Shown here in pieces: positions 51,075 through 64,000 of a stretch of DNA of 64,000 nucleotides. The DNA is taken from contig JADKHK010000013.1 of the NCBI GenBank assembly GCA_016721845.1, positions 1,284,501-1,348,500 on the forward strand. Reading direction: 5' to 3'. Both the position numbers and the translations under genes were made by a program. Source of the stretch: Lysobacterales bacterium (GTDB taxonomy: Bacteria; Pseudomonadota; Gammaproteobacteria; Xanthomonadales; Ahniellaceae). The notes below the pieces were generated by a model that worked only from the letters and a program-made list of their open reading frames with translations, was not told the origin of the DNA and did no database searches. Each line of letters opens with the position of its first letter. Within the stretch, counting starts at the first letter, position 1.

Positions 51075-51203
51075 GCTCGGGTTGCGCCGCAAGGACGCAT
51101 CGCTCAAAGGGGGTGACAGCCAGACTAGCGCAGCGCCTTTCCGGGCGGCAACCGGATCGGCGCGCGGCTGGCTACACTGCCGGACTTTCGTCAGGAGTCG
51201 ACC

Positions 51204-52535
<1,332 letters not shown>

Positions 52536-52595
52536 GCGCTTGAATCCGCCCCGGCACGCACCCAGATCACACCGCCCTATTCATTCGGAATTGCC

Positions 52596-53462
52596 ATGAG
52601 CGCCAGCCCCCATGTGATCGACGTCGGCGTCGAAGGCTTCGAAACCACGGTCCTCGCGAAATCGCAGGAAACGCCTGTACTGGTCGACTTCTGGGCGACC
52701 TGGTGCGGCCCCTGCAAGACGCTGGGCCCGCTGCTCGAAAAGCTCGCCGACGAATTCAACGGCGGCTTCATCCTGGCCAAGGTCGATGTCGACAAGGAAC
52801 AGCAGCTCGCCGGCTACTTCCAGATCCGGTCGGTGCCGACGGTGATGCTGGTCAAGGGCGGCCAGATCGTCGACGGCTTTCCGGGCGCGTTGCCGGAAGG
52901 CCAGGTGCGCCAGTTCCTGCAGCATCACGGCGTCCTGCCGCTCGAAGCAGCCGCCGTCGCCGACGAACCCGAATTCGTCGAATTGACGCTGTCGCCGGAA
53001 GAACAGGTGGAAGCCGCGCGTTCGCTGATGCTGTCGGCGCCCGACCGGCCCGAACTGCGCCTCGACCTGATCGCCGCCCTGCTGCAGGCCGGTCACGCCA
53101 AGGAGGCCGAAATCGAACTCGACGGCCTGCCCGCGAATCTCGCCACCGACGACCGTGCCAAGCGCGCACGCGCCCAACTCGATTTCGCAAAGGCATTGCA
53201 GGACGCACCCGGCGAAGCCGAACTCGTCGCCCAACTTGCCGCGAATCCCGCCAACCACCGTGCCCGCCATCAATTCGGCGTGCGCAAATTGCTCGCCGGC
53301 GATCACGAAGCCGCACTCGAGAGCTTCCTCGCAGTCATGCGCGCCGACCGCAAGTTCGACGACGACCTCGGCCGCAAATCCCTGATCGCCGCCTTCGCCC
53401 TCATCGACGACGCCGACCTCGTCAGCCGCACCCGCAAGCAGATGGCGGCGCTGATCTTTTGA
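52596..53462 (+). CDS. cnoX: Chaperedoxin CnoX (YbbN) thioredoxin-TPR protein
   Basis: A 288-residue protein with an N-terminal thioredoxin domain (residues about 1-110) and C-terminal TPR-like helices. The active site is intact, WCGPC in DFWATWCGPCKTLGPLLEKL, whereas E. coli CnoX has SQHC; so this one may have disulfide reductase activity as well as the family's holdase role for DnaK and GroEL substrates. TPR-like repeats are seen in RLDLIAALLQAGHAKEAEIE and HQFGVRKLLAGDHEAALES. No neighbouring gene appears functionally linked. It ends 25 bases from the convergent MAPEG gene. Confidence 0.93.
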   Translation: MSASPHVIDVGVEGFETTVLAKSQETPVLVDFWATWCGPCKTLGPLLEKLADEFNGGFILAKVDVDKEQQLAGYFQIRSVPTVMLVKGGQIVDGFPGALPEGQVRQFLQHHGVLPLEAAAVADEPEFVELTLSPEEQVEAARSLMLSAPDRPELRLDLIAALLQAGHAKEAEIELDGLPANLATDDRAKRARAQLDFAKALQDAPGEAELVAQLAANPANHRARHQFGVRKLLAGDHEAALESFLAVMRADRKFDDDLGRKSLIAAFALIDDADLVSRTRKQMAALIF

Positions 53463-53487
53463 TCCGCCGGGCGTCGGCGGTTCCGTC

Positions 53488-53904
53488 TCAGATCAAGGCT
53501 TGCAGGAGCTGAATCGTCCAGTACACGGCGATGCCGAGCTGGACCACGAACAGGCTGAAGCGGACGCTGACCGCCGCTGCACTCAGCGAGGCCAGGTGCA
53601 CGCTGGATTGCAGGACACGCGCGGCAAGCAGGATGAGCGCCAGCGGGTCGGTCCGATCGGTGTGCCCCGTGACCATCGCGACCGCGAGCAGTCCACCGAA
53701 CACCGGCAGGCTCTCGACGCAATTGGCATGCGCCCGCGCCAGTCGCTGCATGAACGGCGACAGATTGGCATTGTCCGGGCGGAACGCGTTAGGCGGCGTC
53801 TTGCCGAGCACGACCAGGCGCGTGCGCAGCAATTCCATCAGCACCAGCAACGCCAATGTCCACCCGATGAATCCGGTCAACGCGACTGCACTGGCCTGTT
53901 GCAT
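53488..53904 (-). CDS. MAPEG-family membrane protein
   Basis: A 138-residue integral membrane protein with four hydrophobic segments: TGFIGWTLALLVLMELLRT, VFGGLLAVAMVTG, ALILLAARVLQSSVHL and VRFSLFVVQLGIAVYWTIQL. The motif ARAHANCVESLPVF is the MAPEG (glutathione/eicosanoid metabolism) signature RAHxNxxE. Bacterial members may be glutathione transferases. The ATG at 53904 is used; an upstream in-frame start would read through the promoter of the divergent gene. Confidence 0.88.
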   Translation of the reverse strand: MQQASAVALTGFIGWTLALLVLMELLRTRLVVLGKTPPNAFRPDNANLSPFMQRLARAHANCVESLPVFGGLLAVAMVTGHTDRTDPLALILLAARVLQSSVHLASLSAAAVSVRFSLFVVQLGIAVYWTIQLLQALI

Positions 53905-53993
53905 CGGTACCCCCCTGAATTTGAAGACCTCGGTCACAATTTGACACGCCTGTGTCAAACAGTATCATTGCGCCGATTCCCCGAGGTCGGAAT

Positions 53994-55655
53994 ATGCCCA
54001 ACGTCGTCGAGATCGGCGCGCGTCGCGCCCCTGCAGGCACACCGCAACTCCCCTCCGAGATTGCGGCCAGCGCCGGCGCGCGCCTGACCCGGACTTTCCG
54101 CGAAACGCTGGCAAGTTGCGACGATATTCTGTTCGGACACGCCCAGCGCGCCATCAACGGCTTGCGCCAGGCGCAGTATTTCGACGATCAACGGCAGCTG
54201 CGCCTCAGCCGGGAATCGGCCACGCGCGCCTTTGCGAGCGTGTGCATGGCCGTGCTCGAGGGCCGCGCGACCGAGGACGGTCCGGTGACCACCGTTCGAC
54301 TCGTCGACGATCCGTTGCAACTCGTGGCCGATGACGACCTGGAACTCGATCTCGCCTTGTTCCGCGTCGGCAAGCGCTGCGACGAGATGGCACCGCGTCT
54401 TCGCCATCAGGTCCAGCGTCGACTGGAGATCGTGTTCGGATTGTCCAGTGGCGCCACCACGCCGCTGTCCGGCGCGATGCTCGCGAAAATGTGTCGCGCC
54501 GGCCTGGCATCGATCGAGCTCGGGCTGGAATCCCGATTGATCGTGCTGAAGCAGCTGGAAAAGCGACTGGCCGCAGACATGGAACCGCTGCTGGAATCGG
54601 TCAATTCCTTGTTGCTCGAACATGGCGTCCTGCCGAATTTGCGCGCTTCGTCCGCGCTGCCGAGGACGATGCCGTCGTCCGTGTCGAGCGGTCATGCCGT
54701 CGCCGCCGCGCGACACGTCGTGGCCGCAGCGCCCGCACCGGCGCCGGACGTGCAGCAACTCGGCGAAGTGCTGACCCGGATGACGCAGTGGATGGCGCAG
54801 CAGACCGCCGTTGCCGAGGTCCCGACCCAGGCGGCCGCACCCGTGCCGATGGCAGCGCCGTCGGCTTCGGCATGGCCCGCCGCCGCCGCGATCGCCGCAC
54901 CGGAAACGCAGGTCCAAGCCGAACTGGAGCGCGAACGTCGCCGCAACGAAATCGCCGAGCGTCGCGCCGCGGAAGTCGAGCGGGCGCAGGAGCTGCGTTT
55001 CACCGCGCAGCGTTCCGCCGATCAGGTCGTGACCATGGTTCTGTCGCAGGCCCATGTCCCCGACGGCATCGGCCAGGTCGTGCGTGGCCCATTGCGTCGC
55101 CATCTGGAAACCGTGCATGCCCGTCGTGGCGAAACTTCCACCGAATGGCGCAGCGCCTGCAAGCTGGTGCGCGACATCGCGTGGGCGCTGGACCCGGAAA
55201 CCGCGAGCAACGAACAGGCCCACTGGTGCGCGATGGTGCCGGGCATCGTGTCGTCGTTGCGTGCGGCCCTGCTCGGTGTCGGCATGGCCGATCACGAGAC
55301 CGATCGGGTCATCGCCGAATTCGGCGCCCGCTACGAACAATTGCTGGCCCCGACCGCCGCACCGGCGGTCGCCGAATCGCCGATTGCAGCCACGGCGGAA
55401 CGCACGCTGCCGAGCTTCACCGACGCCTTGCGTCACGTCCGCCAACTCGTGCTGGGGCGATGGTTCGAACTGGTCGACGACCAGGGCCGCCCGCAGCGCG
55501 CGAAGCTGGTCTGGACCAGCGCGATGACCGAACGCTGCCTGTTCGTGAACGGTCACGGCAAGCTGGTCGCCGATCGTCCGCATGCACGGGTCGCGAACGA
55601 TCTTCTGGCCGGCCAGTTCCGCGAAATCGACGACGCGGCACTGGCGACCGCCTGA
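53994..55655 (+). CDS. DUF1631 family protein
   Basis: A 553-residue soluble protein of the DUF1631 family. The N-terminal third is helical (LTRTFRETLASCDDILFGHA), the middle has a coiled region (QVQAELERERRRNEIAERRA) and an Ala/Pro-rich linker, and the C-terminus resembles a PilZ-type or DUF1631 module with LGRWFELVDDQGRPQRAKLV followed by TSAMTERCLFVNGHG. Such proteins in Lysobacterales are thought to bind cyclic-di-GMP through a related fold; I did not see a clear RxxxR plus DxSxxG pair, so this is uncertain. Start at 53994 is chosen; a GTG at 53952 is an alternative. It abuts the convergent dehydrogenase. Confidence 0.8.
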   Translation: MPNVVEIGARRAPAGTPQLPSEIAASAGARLTRTFRETLASCDDILFGHAQRAINGLRQAQYFDDQRQLRLSRESATRAFASVCMAVLEGRATEDGPVTTVRLVDDPLQLVADDDLELDLALFRVGKRCDEMAPRLRHQVQRRLEIVFGLSSGATTPLSGAMLAKMCRAGLASIELGLESRLIVLKQLEKRLAADMEPLLESVNSLLLEHGVLPNLRASSALPRTMPSSVSSGHAVAAARHVVAAAPAPAPDVQQLGEVLTRMTQWMAQQTAVAEVPTQAAAPVPMAAPSASAWPAAAAIAAPETQVQAELERERRRNEIAERRAAEVERAQELRFTAQRSADQVVTMVLSQAHVPDGIGQVVRGPLRRHLETVHARRGETSTEWRSACKLVRDIAWALDPETASNEQAHWCAMVPGIVSSLRAALLGVGMADHETDRVIAEFGARYEQLLAPTAAPAVAESPIAATAERTLPSFTDALRHVRQLVLGRWFELVDDQGRPQRAKLVWTSAMTERCLFVNGHGKLVADRPHARVANDLLAGQFREIDDAALATA

Positions 55656-55661
55656 GCCGGA

Positions 55662-56822
<1,161 letters not shown>

Positions 56823-56879
56823 GGTCGGTCTCGCTGTGAACGGAAAGGGTGGCGACGTCGCGCCGCGTGGCCCCGCAGT

Positions 56880-57911
56880 TTAGCGGAGCGGTGCCACCGG
56901 CTGCGATGCGTCGATCCAGCCACGCCGCTGCAATTCCTGCACCAACAACGTCGTCAGCATGGCTCGATCTTCGCCGCGCACGTGTGAATGATCGGGCAAG
57001 GGCAAAGCCCGCATCGCCGGCACGTCGTCGGCATGCAGGGCGTGGATGCCGTCCATCGCCGCGAACACGTTCCAGTAGGCGGCGCGGTCGAAGTACTCAC
57101 GTTCCAGCGCCGCGACGCGGCCCGACACCGGCGGCTGGAAGAAGACCACGTCGCCGCCGCGGTGCTGGATCGCCTTGACCCAGGCCTGGATCTGGCGCGC
57201 GTCGGCCAGGTAATCGGCGACGGCGGGTCTCGGTTCGCGCATTTTCTGCTCGGCGCCCTCGTCGAAGGCACGCGCCGATGCGGCGGCGTCGAACTGTCCG
57301 AACAGGATCTCGCCGCCGCGACCGCTGTTGATGCGGGTCACCGGAATGTAGGGCGTGCCGCCCTCGAACCATCGCTGCAGGCCGGCTTTCCAGCCCAACG
57401 CCGGATTGGCCAGCACGCTCGCACGCTGCCAGGCATTCAGCAGCAGTCGGTGCACGCGCCAGTTCGGGGTCCAACGCAGGCGATGGTAGTCGACGTATTC
57501 CTGCTGCATCTCCCACCAGCGCCGCAGCATGCCGTGGGTATCGACATCACAGATCACCAGACCGCGGAAGTCTTCGTCGGCCGCGAGATCGCGCAACATC
57601 GCGATCGGATGGCGGCCATTGAGCGAAAGCATCACCGGCTTGGTCCGCGGCAACAGGCTGCGCCACTGCTTCGGATCAATGCCGTAGGCGCTACGGGACG
57701 CCCCGATGAACACCACGGGACGCGGATCGTCGCCGTACACGCGATCGCGCTGAATCGACCACAACTGCTTCGAGTCGATCAGTCCCGCCGGCATGCCATA
57801 CGCGCGCCAATGCCGGTCCAGCGCGAGCAACGCCAGCACCGCGATCACGACCGCCGCCAGCCACACCCCGTGCAGCGCGCGCGGCTCAGAACTGGAAGTA
57901 GATGAAGGCAT
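56880..57911 (-). CDS. Exported SGNH-like protein paired with an MBOAT acyltransferase
   Basis: A 343-residue protein with one N-terminal membrane helix (VWLAAVVIAVLALLALD). An SGNH-type block I is visible in VVFIGASRSAYGIDPKQW (the serine of GxSR), and a C-terminal DxxH-like pair in LPDHSHVRGEDRAML. This is the pattern of AlgX/AlgJ or DltD-like partners that receive acetyl groups from a membrane acyltransferase and transfer them to a polysaccharide or wall polymer. It overlaps the MBOAT gene by 26 bases, which supports this role. No polysaccharide-synthesis genes lie nearby, so the acceptor is unknown. Confidence 0.78.
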   Translation of the reverse strand: MPSSTSSSEPRALHGVWLAAVVIAVLALLALDRHWRAYGMPAGLIDSKQLWSIQRDRVYGDDPRPVVFIGASRSAYGIDPKQWRSLLPRTKPVMLSLNGRHPIAMLRDLAADEDFRGLVICDVDTHGMLRRWWEMQQEYVDYHRLRWTPNWRVHRLLLNAWQRASVLANPALGWKAGLQRWFEGGTPYIPVTRINSGRGGEILFGQFDAAASARAFDEGAEQKMREPRPAVADYLADARQIQAWVKAIQHRGGDVVFFQPPVSGRVAALEREYFDRAAYWNVFAAMDGIHALHADDVPAMRALPLPDHSHVRGEDRAMLTTLLVQELQRRGWIDASQPVAPLR

Positions 57912-59289
57912 TGGAATCTCCCGGGCTCAGCACGACGAGCACGATCAACAGCGCCAGGGCCGGTGCCAGCAGCCAGGCGGGCGCGCCGGCGACCACCTCA
58001 TCCAGGCTGCGATCGCGCGCCCACCACTGCACCAGCACCAGTACCGCAAACGCGACCAAGACGCACTTCGCGGCGAAATCGAGCGGCGTCCACGGCGCCG
58101 CAAAGGCCTGCAGGAATTGCGCCGTCGATGCGAAATCCGGCGAGCGGAACGGAATCCACAAGGCGACCACCGCGATCAAGGTCACGAGCGCCCACAACGG
58201 CCGCGACCAGCCCCGCACCTCGGGCACGACGCCGTCACGTTCGCGCAGGGCGCGCTCGACCGCCAGCAGTAGCCCGTGGCAACCGCCCCAGAGCACGAAG
58301 TTCCAGCCGGCCCCATGCCACAGGCCGCCGAGCAGCATGGTCAGCATCAGGTTGCGATAGGTACGCCAGGCGCCGCCACGATTGCCCCCGAGGGCGATGT
58401 AGAGATAGTCGCGCAGCCAGGTCGACAGGCTGATGTGCCAGCGCCGCCAGAAGTCGCTGAAACCGACGGCCGCATAAGGATTGCGGAAGTTCAGCGGCAA
58501 CTCGAAGCCAAAGCAGCGTGCAGCACCGATGGCGCAGCAGGAATAACCTGCGAAGTCGCAGAAGATCTGACCGGCGAACGCCAGCGACGCGGTCAGCGCG
58601 GCGCTCGACGACAATCCCGACAACCCGTTCCAGGCGGCATCCGCAACCGGCGCGAACACGGTGTCGGCGAGCACGATCTTTTCGAACAGGCCCCAGAGCA
58701 TCCACACCGCACCGTGCGCAAGGCCGGACCATGAGGGCGCACGCGGCGCCACCAGCTGCGGCGCGAAGGTGGTGAAGCGCACGATCGGGCCGGCCACGAG
58801 TTGCGGGAAGAACGCCACGAACAGGCAGAAGTCACGCAGCGAATGGATCGGCTCGACGCGACGACGATAGACATCGAAGGTGTAGGACACCGACTGGAAG
58901 GTGTAGAAGGAAATCCCGACCGGCAGCACCAGCCCCAGCGACCACGGATCAAGATGCACGCCGACGCTGGCCAGCAGCGCCGCCAGGTTCGCATGCAGGA
59001 AAGGTCCGTACTTGAACAGGGCCAGGGTGCCGATGTTGAGCACGATGCTGGCGGCAAGCCAGAAGCGTCGATGCGCCGGATCCTCGGCGGCATGGATACG
59101 CCGCGCGAGGAACCAGTCGAGCACGCTGGCGCCGGCCAGCAGCAAGGTGAAGGCCGGGCTCCAGGCGCCGTAGAACACGTAGCTCGCGACCAGCAGCAGG
59201 TTCTTGCGTGCGTTCCAGCCACGCGTCAGCGCCGCGCCGGCCAGCACGATCACGAAGAACAGCAGGAAGGTCAGGGAGTCGAACTGCAT
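57886..59289 (-). CDS. MBOAT-family membrane O-acyltransferase (AlgI/DltB-like)
   Basis: A 467-residue polytopic membrane protein with about ten hydrophobic segments. The MBOAT catalytic histidine is in LLGGLWHGAGWNFVLWGGCHG and a second conserved region is GFSDFWRRWHISLSTWLRDY, also family hallmarks. By family it passes acyl groups across the inner membrane to extracytoplasmic polymers, with the adjacent SGNH protein completing the transfer. The two are probably one operon, expressed leftward. It lacks neighbouring alginate, cellulose or teichoic-acid genes. Confidence 0.92.
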   Translation of the reverse strand: MQFDSLTFLLFFVIVLAGAALTRGWNARKNLLLVASYVFYGAWSPAFTLLLAGASVLDWFLARRIHAAEDPAHRRFWLAASIVLNIGTLALFKYGPFLHANLAALLASVGVHLDPWSLGLVLPVGISFYTFQSVSYTFDVYRRRVEPIHSLRDFCLFVAFFPQLVAGPIVRFTTFAPQLVAPRAPSWSGLAHGAVWMLWGLFEKIVLADTVFAPVADAAWNGLSGLSSSAALTASLAFAGQIFCDFAGYSCCAIGAARCFGFELPLNFRNPYAAVGFSDFWRRWHISLSTWLRDYLYIALGGNRGGAWRTYRNLMLTMLLGGLWHGAGWNFVLWGGCHGLLLAVERALRERDGVVPEVRGWSRPLWALVTLIAVVALWIPFRSPDFASTAQFLQAFAAPWTPLDFAAKCVLVAFAVLVLVQWWARDRSLDEVVAGAPAWLLAPALALLIVLVVLSPGDSNAFIYFQF

Positions 59290-59351
59290 GGGGCCGCGGA
59301 GGTTAGTCGATGCCCCGATCGACTGCCAGCGCGCTCAGGCGTCGTCGCGCA

Positions 59352-59816
59352 TCAAGCAAGGCCGCGTTCGTAGCAGACGAAACCCTCGAAGGCGGCCACG
59401 CGGTCGTAGAGCGCCCGCGCTCGCGTGTTGTCCTGATGGGTCAGCCAGTACAGGCGCTCGCAACCGCGCGCCTTGGCATCGGCCGCGACCTGGGCGATCA
59501 GTGCTGCGGCCACGCCACTGCCGCGATGTGCCGGCTGCACGTAAAGGTCCTGCAGGTAGCAGGTCTCGCCGAACGACCACGCCGTGCCGTGCGTGAAGTA
59601 GTGCGCGAGTCCGATCGGCACACCGTCGGCGTCACGCGCCAGCCAGCCGAACAACGGGCCATGACCCTGCACGAGCTGCGCAAAATTGCGTTCGAACAAG
59701 GCCTGTGGCCGCGTGCTTTCGTAGAAGGTCAGATAGTCGCGCCACAAGCCCGACCAGGCAGCCCGGTCCGCTTCCGCAACCTGCGAGATGGACAACGTCA
59801 TCGGCGATTTCTCCAT
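59352..59816 (-). CDS. GNAT N-acetyltransferase (diamine acetyltransferase-like)
   Basis: A 154-residue acetyltransferase. The acetyl-CoA motif is LYVQPAHRGSGVAAALIAQV and the following helix KARGCERLYWLTHQDNTRAR with LYDRVAAFEGFVCYER resembles the spermidine/diamine N-acetyltransferase subgroup. The substrate is not known. The ATG at 59816 lies 136 bases from the divergent ArsR-methyltransferase gene. Confidence 0.9.
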   Translation of the reverse strand: MEKSPMTLSISQVAEADRAAWSGLWRDYLTFYESTRPQALFERNFAQLVQGHGPLFGWLARDADGVPIGLAHYFTHGTAWSFGETCYLQDLYVQPAHRGSGVAAALIAQVAADAKARGCERLYWLTHQDNTRARALYDRVAAFEGFVCYERGLA

Positions 59817-59890
59817 GGTCGATGACGGACCCTAACGTCTCGGTCGCCATCACGCACGGGCCAGCGCTTGCATCGTTCACGATGCGTCGA

Positions 59891-59948
59891 TTGACCACTC
59901 CCGGCGCAGCCATTACCGTGGCGCATCTTTTCATCGCGATAAAACGAT
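59891..59948 (+). promoter_or_regulatory. Promoter and possible operator of the ArsR-methyltransferase/metH operon
   Basis: TTGACC (59891-59896) and TACCGT (59914-59919), 17 bases apart, make a plausible sigma-70 promoter. Just after the predicted transcription start lies ATCGCGAT (59933-59940) followed by AAAACGAT, an AT-rich inverted-repeat arrangement unlike the surrounding GC-rich DNA, directly before the ATG. That is where an ArsR-type repressor could act on its own gene. No Shine-Dalgarno sequence is visible, so the message may be leaderless or nearly so. Confidence 0.35.
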
Positions 59949-59952
59949 AAAT

Positions 59953-60875
59953 ATGGATCTGACGGACCTTTCCAGCCTGTTCCGGACCCTGTCCGACGCG
60001 ACGCGCGTGCGCCTGCTGGTGCTGCTCGAAGCCGAGGAACTGACCGTCGCCGAACTGGCCGCGATCACCCAGCTGGCGCAGCCGCGCGTGTCCACGCATC
60101 TGGCCAAGCTCAAGGAACTCGACCTGGTGCGCGACCGCCGTGCCGGCGTCTCGGCCTATTACCGTTTCAACGCCGAACTCGACGACAAGCACGCGCAGCT
60201 GTGGCGCACCTTGCGCACCAGCATCGACGACGCCCTGCTCGAGGACGACGCACGTCGACTGCCGACCGTGCTGGCCAAGCGCGCTCAATCCGAAGGTTGG
60301 GCCGACGCGGTCGCCGGCGACATGGAGCGCCATTATTCGCCGGGCCGCACCTGGGAGGCGCTGGCGCGCGGCGCGATGCATCTGGTCGAGCTCGGCGACG
60401 TGCTCGACGTCGCGTCGGGCGACGGCGTGCTCGCGGAACTGCTGGCACCGCACGCGAAATCGATCCTCTGCGTCGACTCGAACGAACGCGTCATCCATGC
60501 CGCGCGCGACCGCCTGAAGCCGTTGAAGCACGTGCGCGTCGAACACGGCGACATGCACGCATTGAGCTTGCCCGATGCCAGATTCGATCTGGTCTTGCTC
60601 ATGCATGCCCTGACCTATTCCGAGCATCCGGCTCAGGCCGTGCGCGAGGCCGTGCGCGTATTGCGCCCGGGTGGCCGGCTACTGGCGCTGACGCTGAACA
60701 AGCACGCACACAAGGCGGCCGCCGAGGAGTTCGATCACTGCAACCTCGGCTTCACCGTCGATGAATTGAAGAAGCTGGCGAAGAAGGCCGGCCTCGACGT
60801 CATCGACTGCGAGGTCAGTTCGCGCGAGAAGCGGGCCCCGAATTTCGAAGTGCTGACCCTGCTGGCGCGCAAGCC

Positions 60876-60879
<4 letters not shown>
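59953..60879 (+). CDS. ArsR-type regulator fused to a SAM-dependent methyltransferase
   Basis: A 308-residue two-domain protein. Residues 1-75 are an ArsR/SmtB winged helix (SLFRTLSDATRVRLLVLLEA; ITQLAQPRVSTHLAKLKELD) without a metal-binding cysteine pair. From about 145 a class I methyltransferase begins: VLDVASGDGVLAELLAPHAK is the SAM motif, CVDSNERVI motif II, and ALTLNKHAHKAAAEEFDH the later strand. The stop overlaps the metH start (ATGA). Proteins of this kind next to methionine-cycle genes fit regulators of the SahR sort, which sense S-adenosylhomocysteine; that role here is inference, as the fused methyltransferase could also bind SAM as a sensor. It probably represses itself and metH. 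Confidence 0.85.

Positions 60880-64000
<3,121 letters not shown>

Noticed and set aside
53465..53481. CCGCC/GGCGG hairpin between cnoX and the MAPEG gene as a terminator
   Set aside because: Five base pairs and no T-run; too weak to call.

Overview
The window reads as chromosomal core DNA of a GC-rich gammaproteobacterium, most likely of the order Lysobacterales (Xanthomonadales; a Rhodanobacter/Dokdonella-like or Lysobacter-like organism). This rests on family-level recognition: the leuS-lptE-holA-nadD-rsfS-rlmH-maf-rng-yhdP gene order, a PilH-type regulator, sucA-sucB-lpd as one block, a fused alpha/beta E1 dehydrogenase, an ECF sigma factor paired with a TPR-carrying Ser/Thr kinase, and the codon use. 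No rRNA, insertion sequence, phage gene, integrase or CRISPR array was seen, and no gene-free stretch exceeds about 200 bases.

Layout. 1-1.8 kb: the end of roxA (ribosomal protein L16 hydroxylase) and an overlapping acetyltransferase. 1.9-7.4 kb: the 2-oxoglutarate dehydrogenase operon sucA-sucB-lpd. 7.4-12.8 kb: a large hybrid sensor kinase, an acrylyl-CoA reductase-like enzyme and PilH. 12.8-14.8 kb: stress genes (CbpA, Hsp20, peroxiredoxin) with a heat-shock-like promoter. 14.9-21.5 kb: mtnA, then gyrA translationally coupled to an HtrA-like protease and to a second protein that looks like an inactive protease. 21.6-26.7 kb: poorly known envelope proteins, a tRNA-Val(CAC) with clear promoter and terminator, and a dicarboxylate-type symporter. 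26.8-31 kb: HAD hydrolase, E1 fusion, cytochrome c, YaeQ. 31-36.8 kb: one leftward run of acetyltransferase, glutathione transferase, ECF sigma factor, Ser/Thr kinase and a secreted RCC1-repeat protein. 36.9-39 kb: DHH phosphoesterase and glutaryl-CoA dehydrogenase. 39.2-51 kb: the leuS-to-yhdP housekeeping operon. 51.2-59.8 kb: amidohydrolase, CnoX, MAPEG protein, DUF1631 protein, acyl-CoA dehydrogenase and an MBOAT/SGNH acyl-transfer pair. 59.9-64 kb: an ArsR-type regulator fused to a methyltransferase, overlapping metH, which runs off the right edge.

Two things stand out. First, six reading-frame breaks of one base occur in otherwise perfectly conserved housekeeping genes (sucA twice, sucB, the hybrid kinase, leuS, metH). 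Five lie at runs of G or C and the leuS one lies in a G-rich stretch. Base-calling errors explain this better than gene decay. Second, leuS carries an extra palindrome-containing segment of 45 bases (15 codons) bounded by 8-base direct repeats at the junction of catalytic and editing domains, which resembles a protein-coding palindromic repeat insertion. Most large open frames antisense to genes are artefacts of high GC and are left out.
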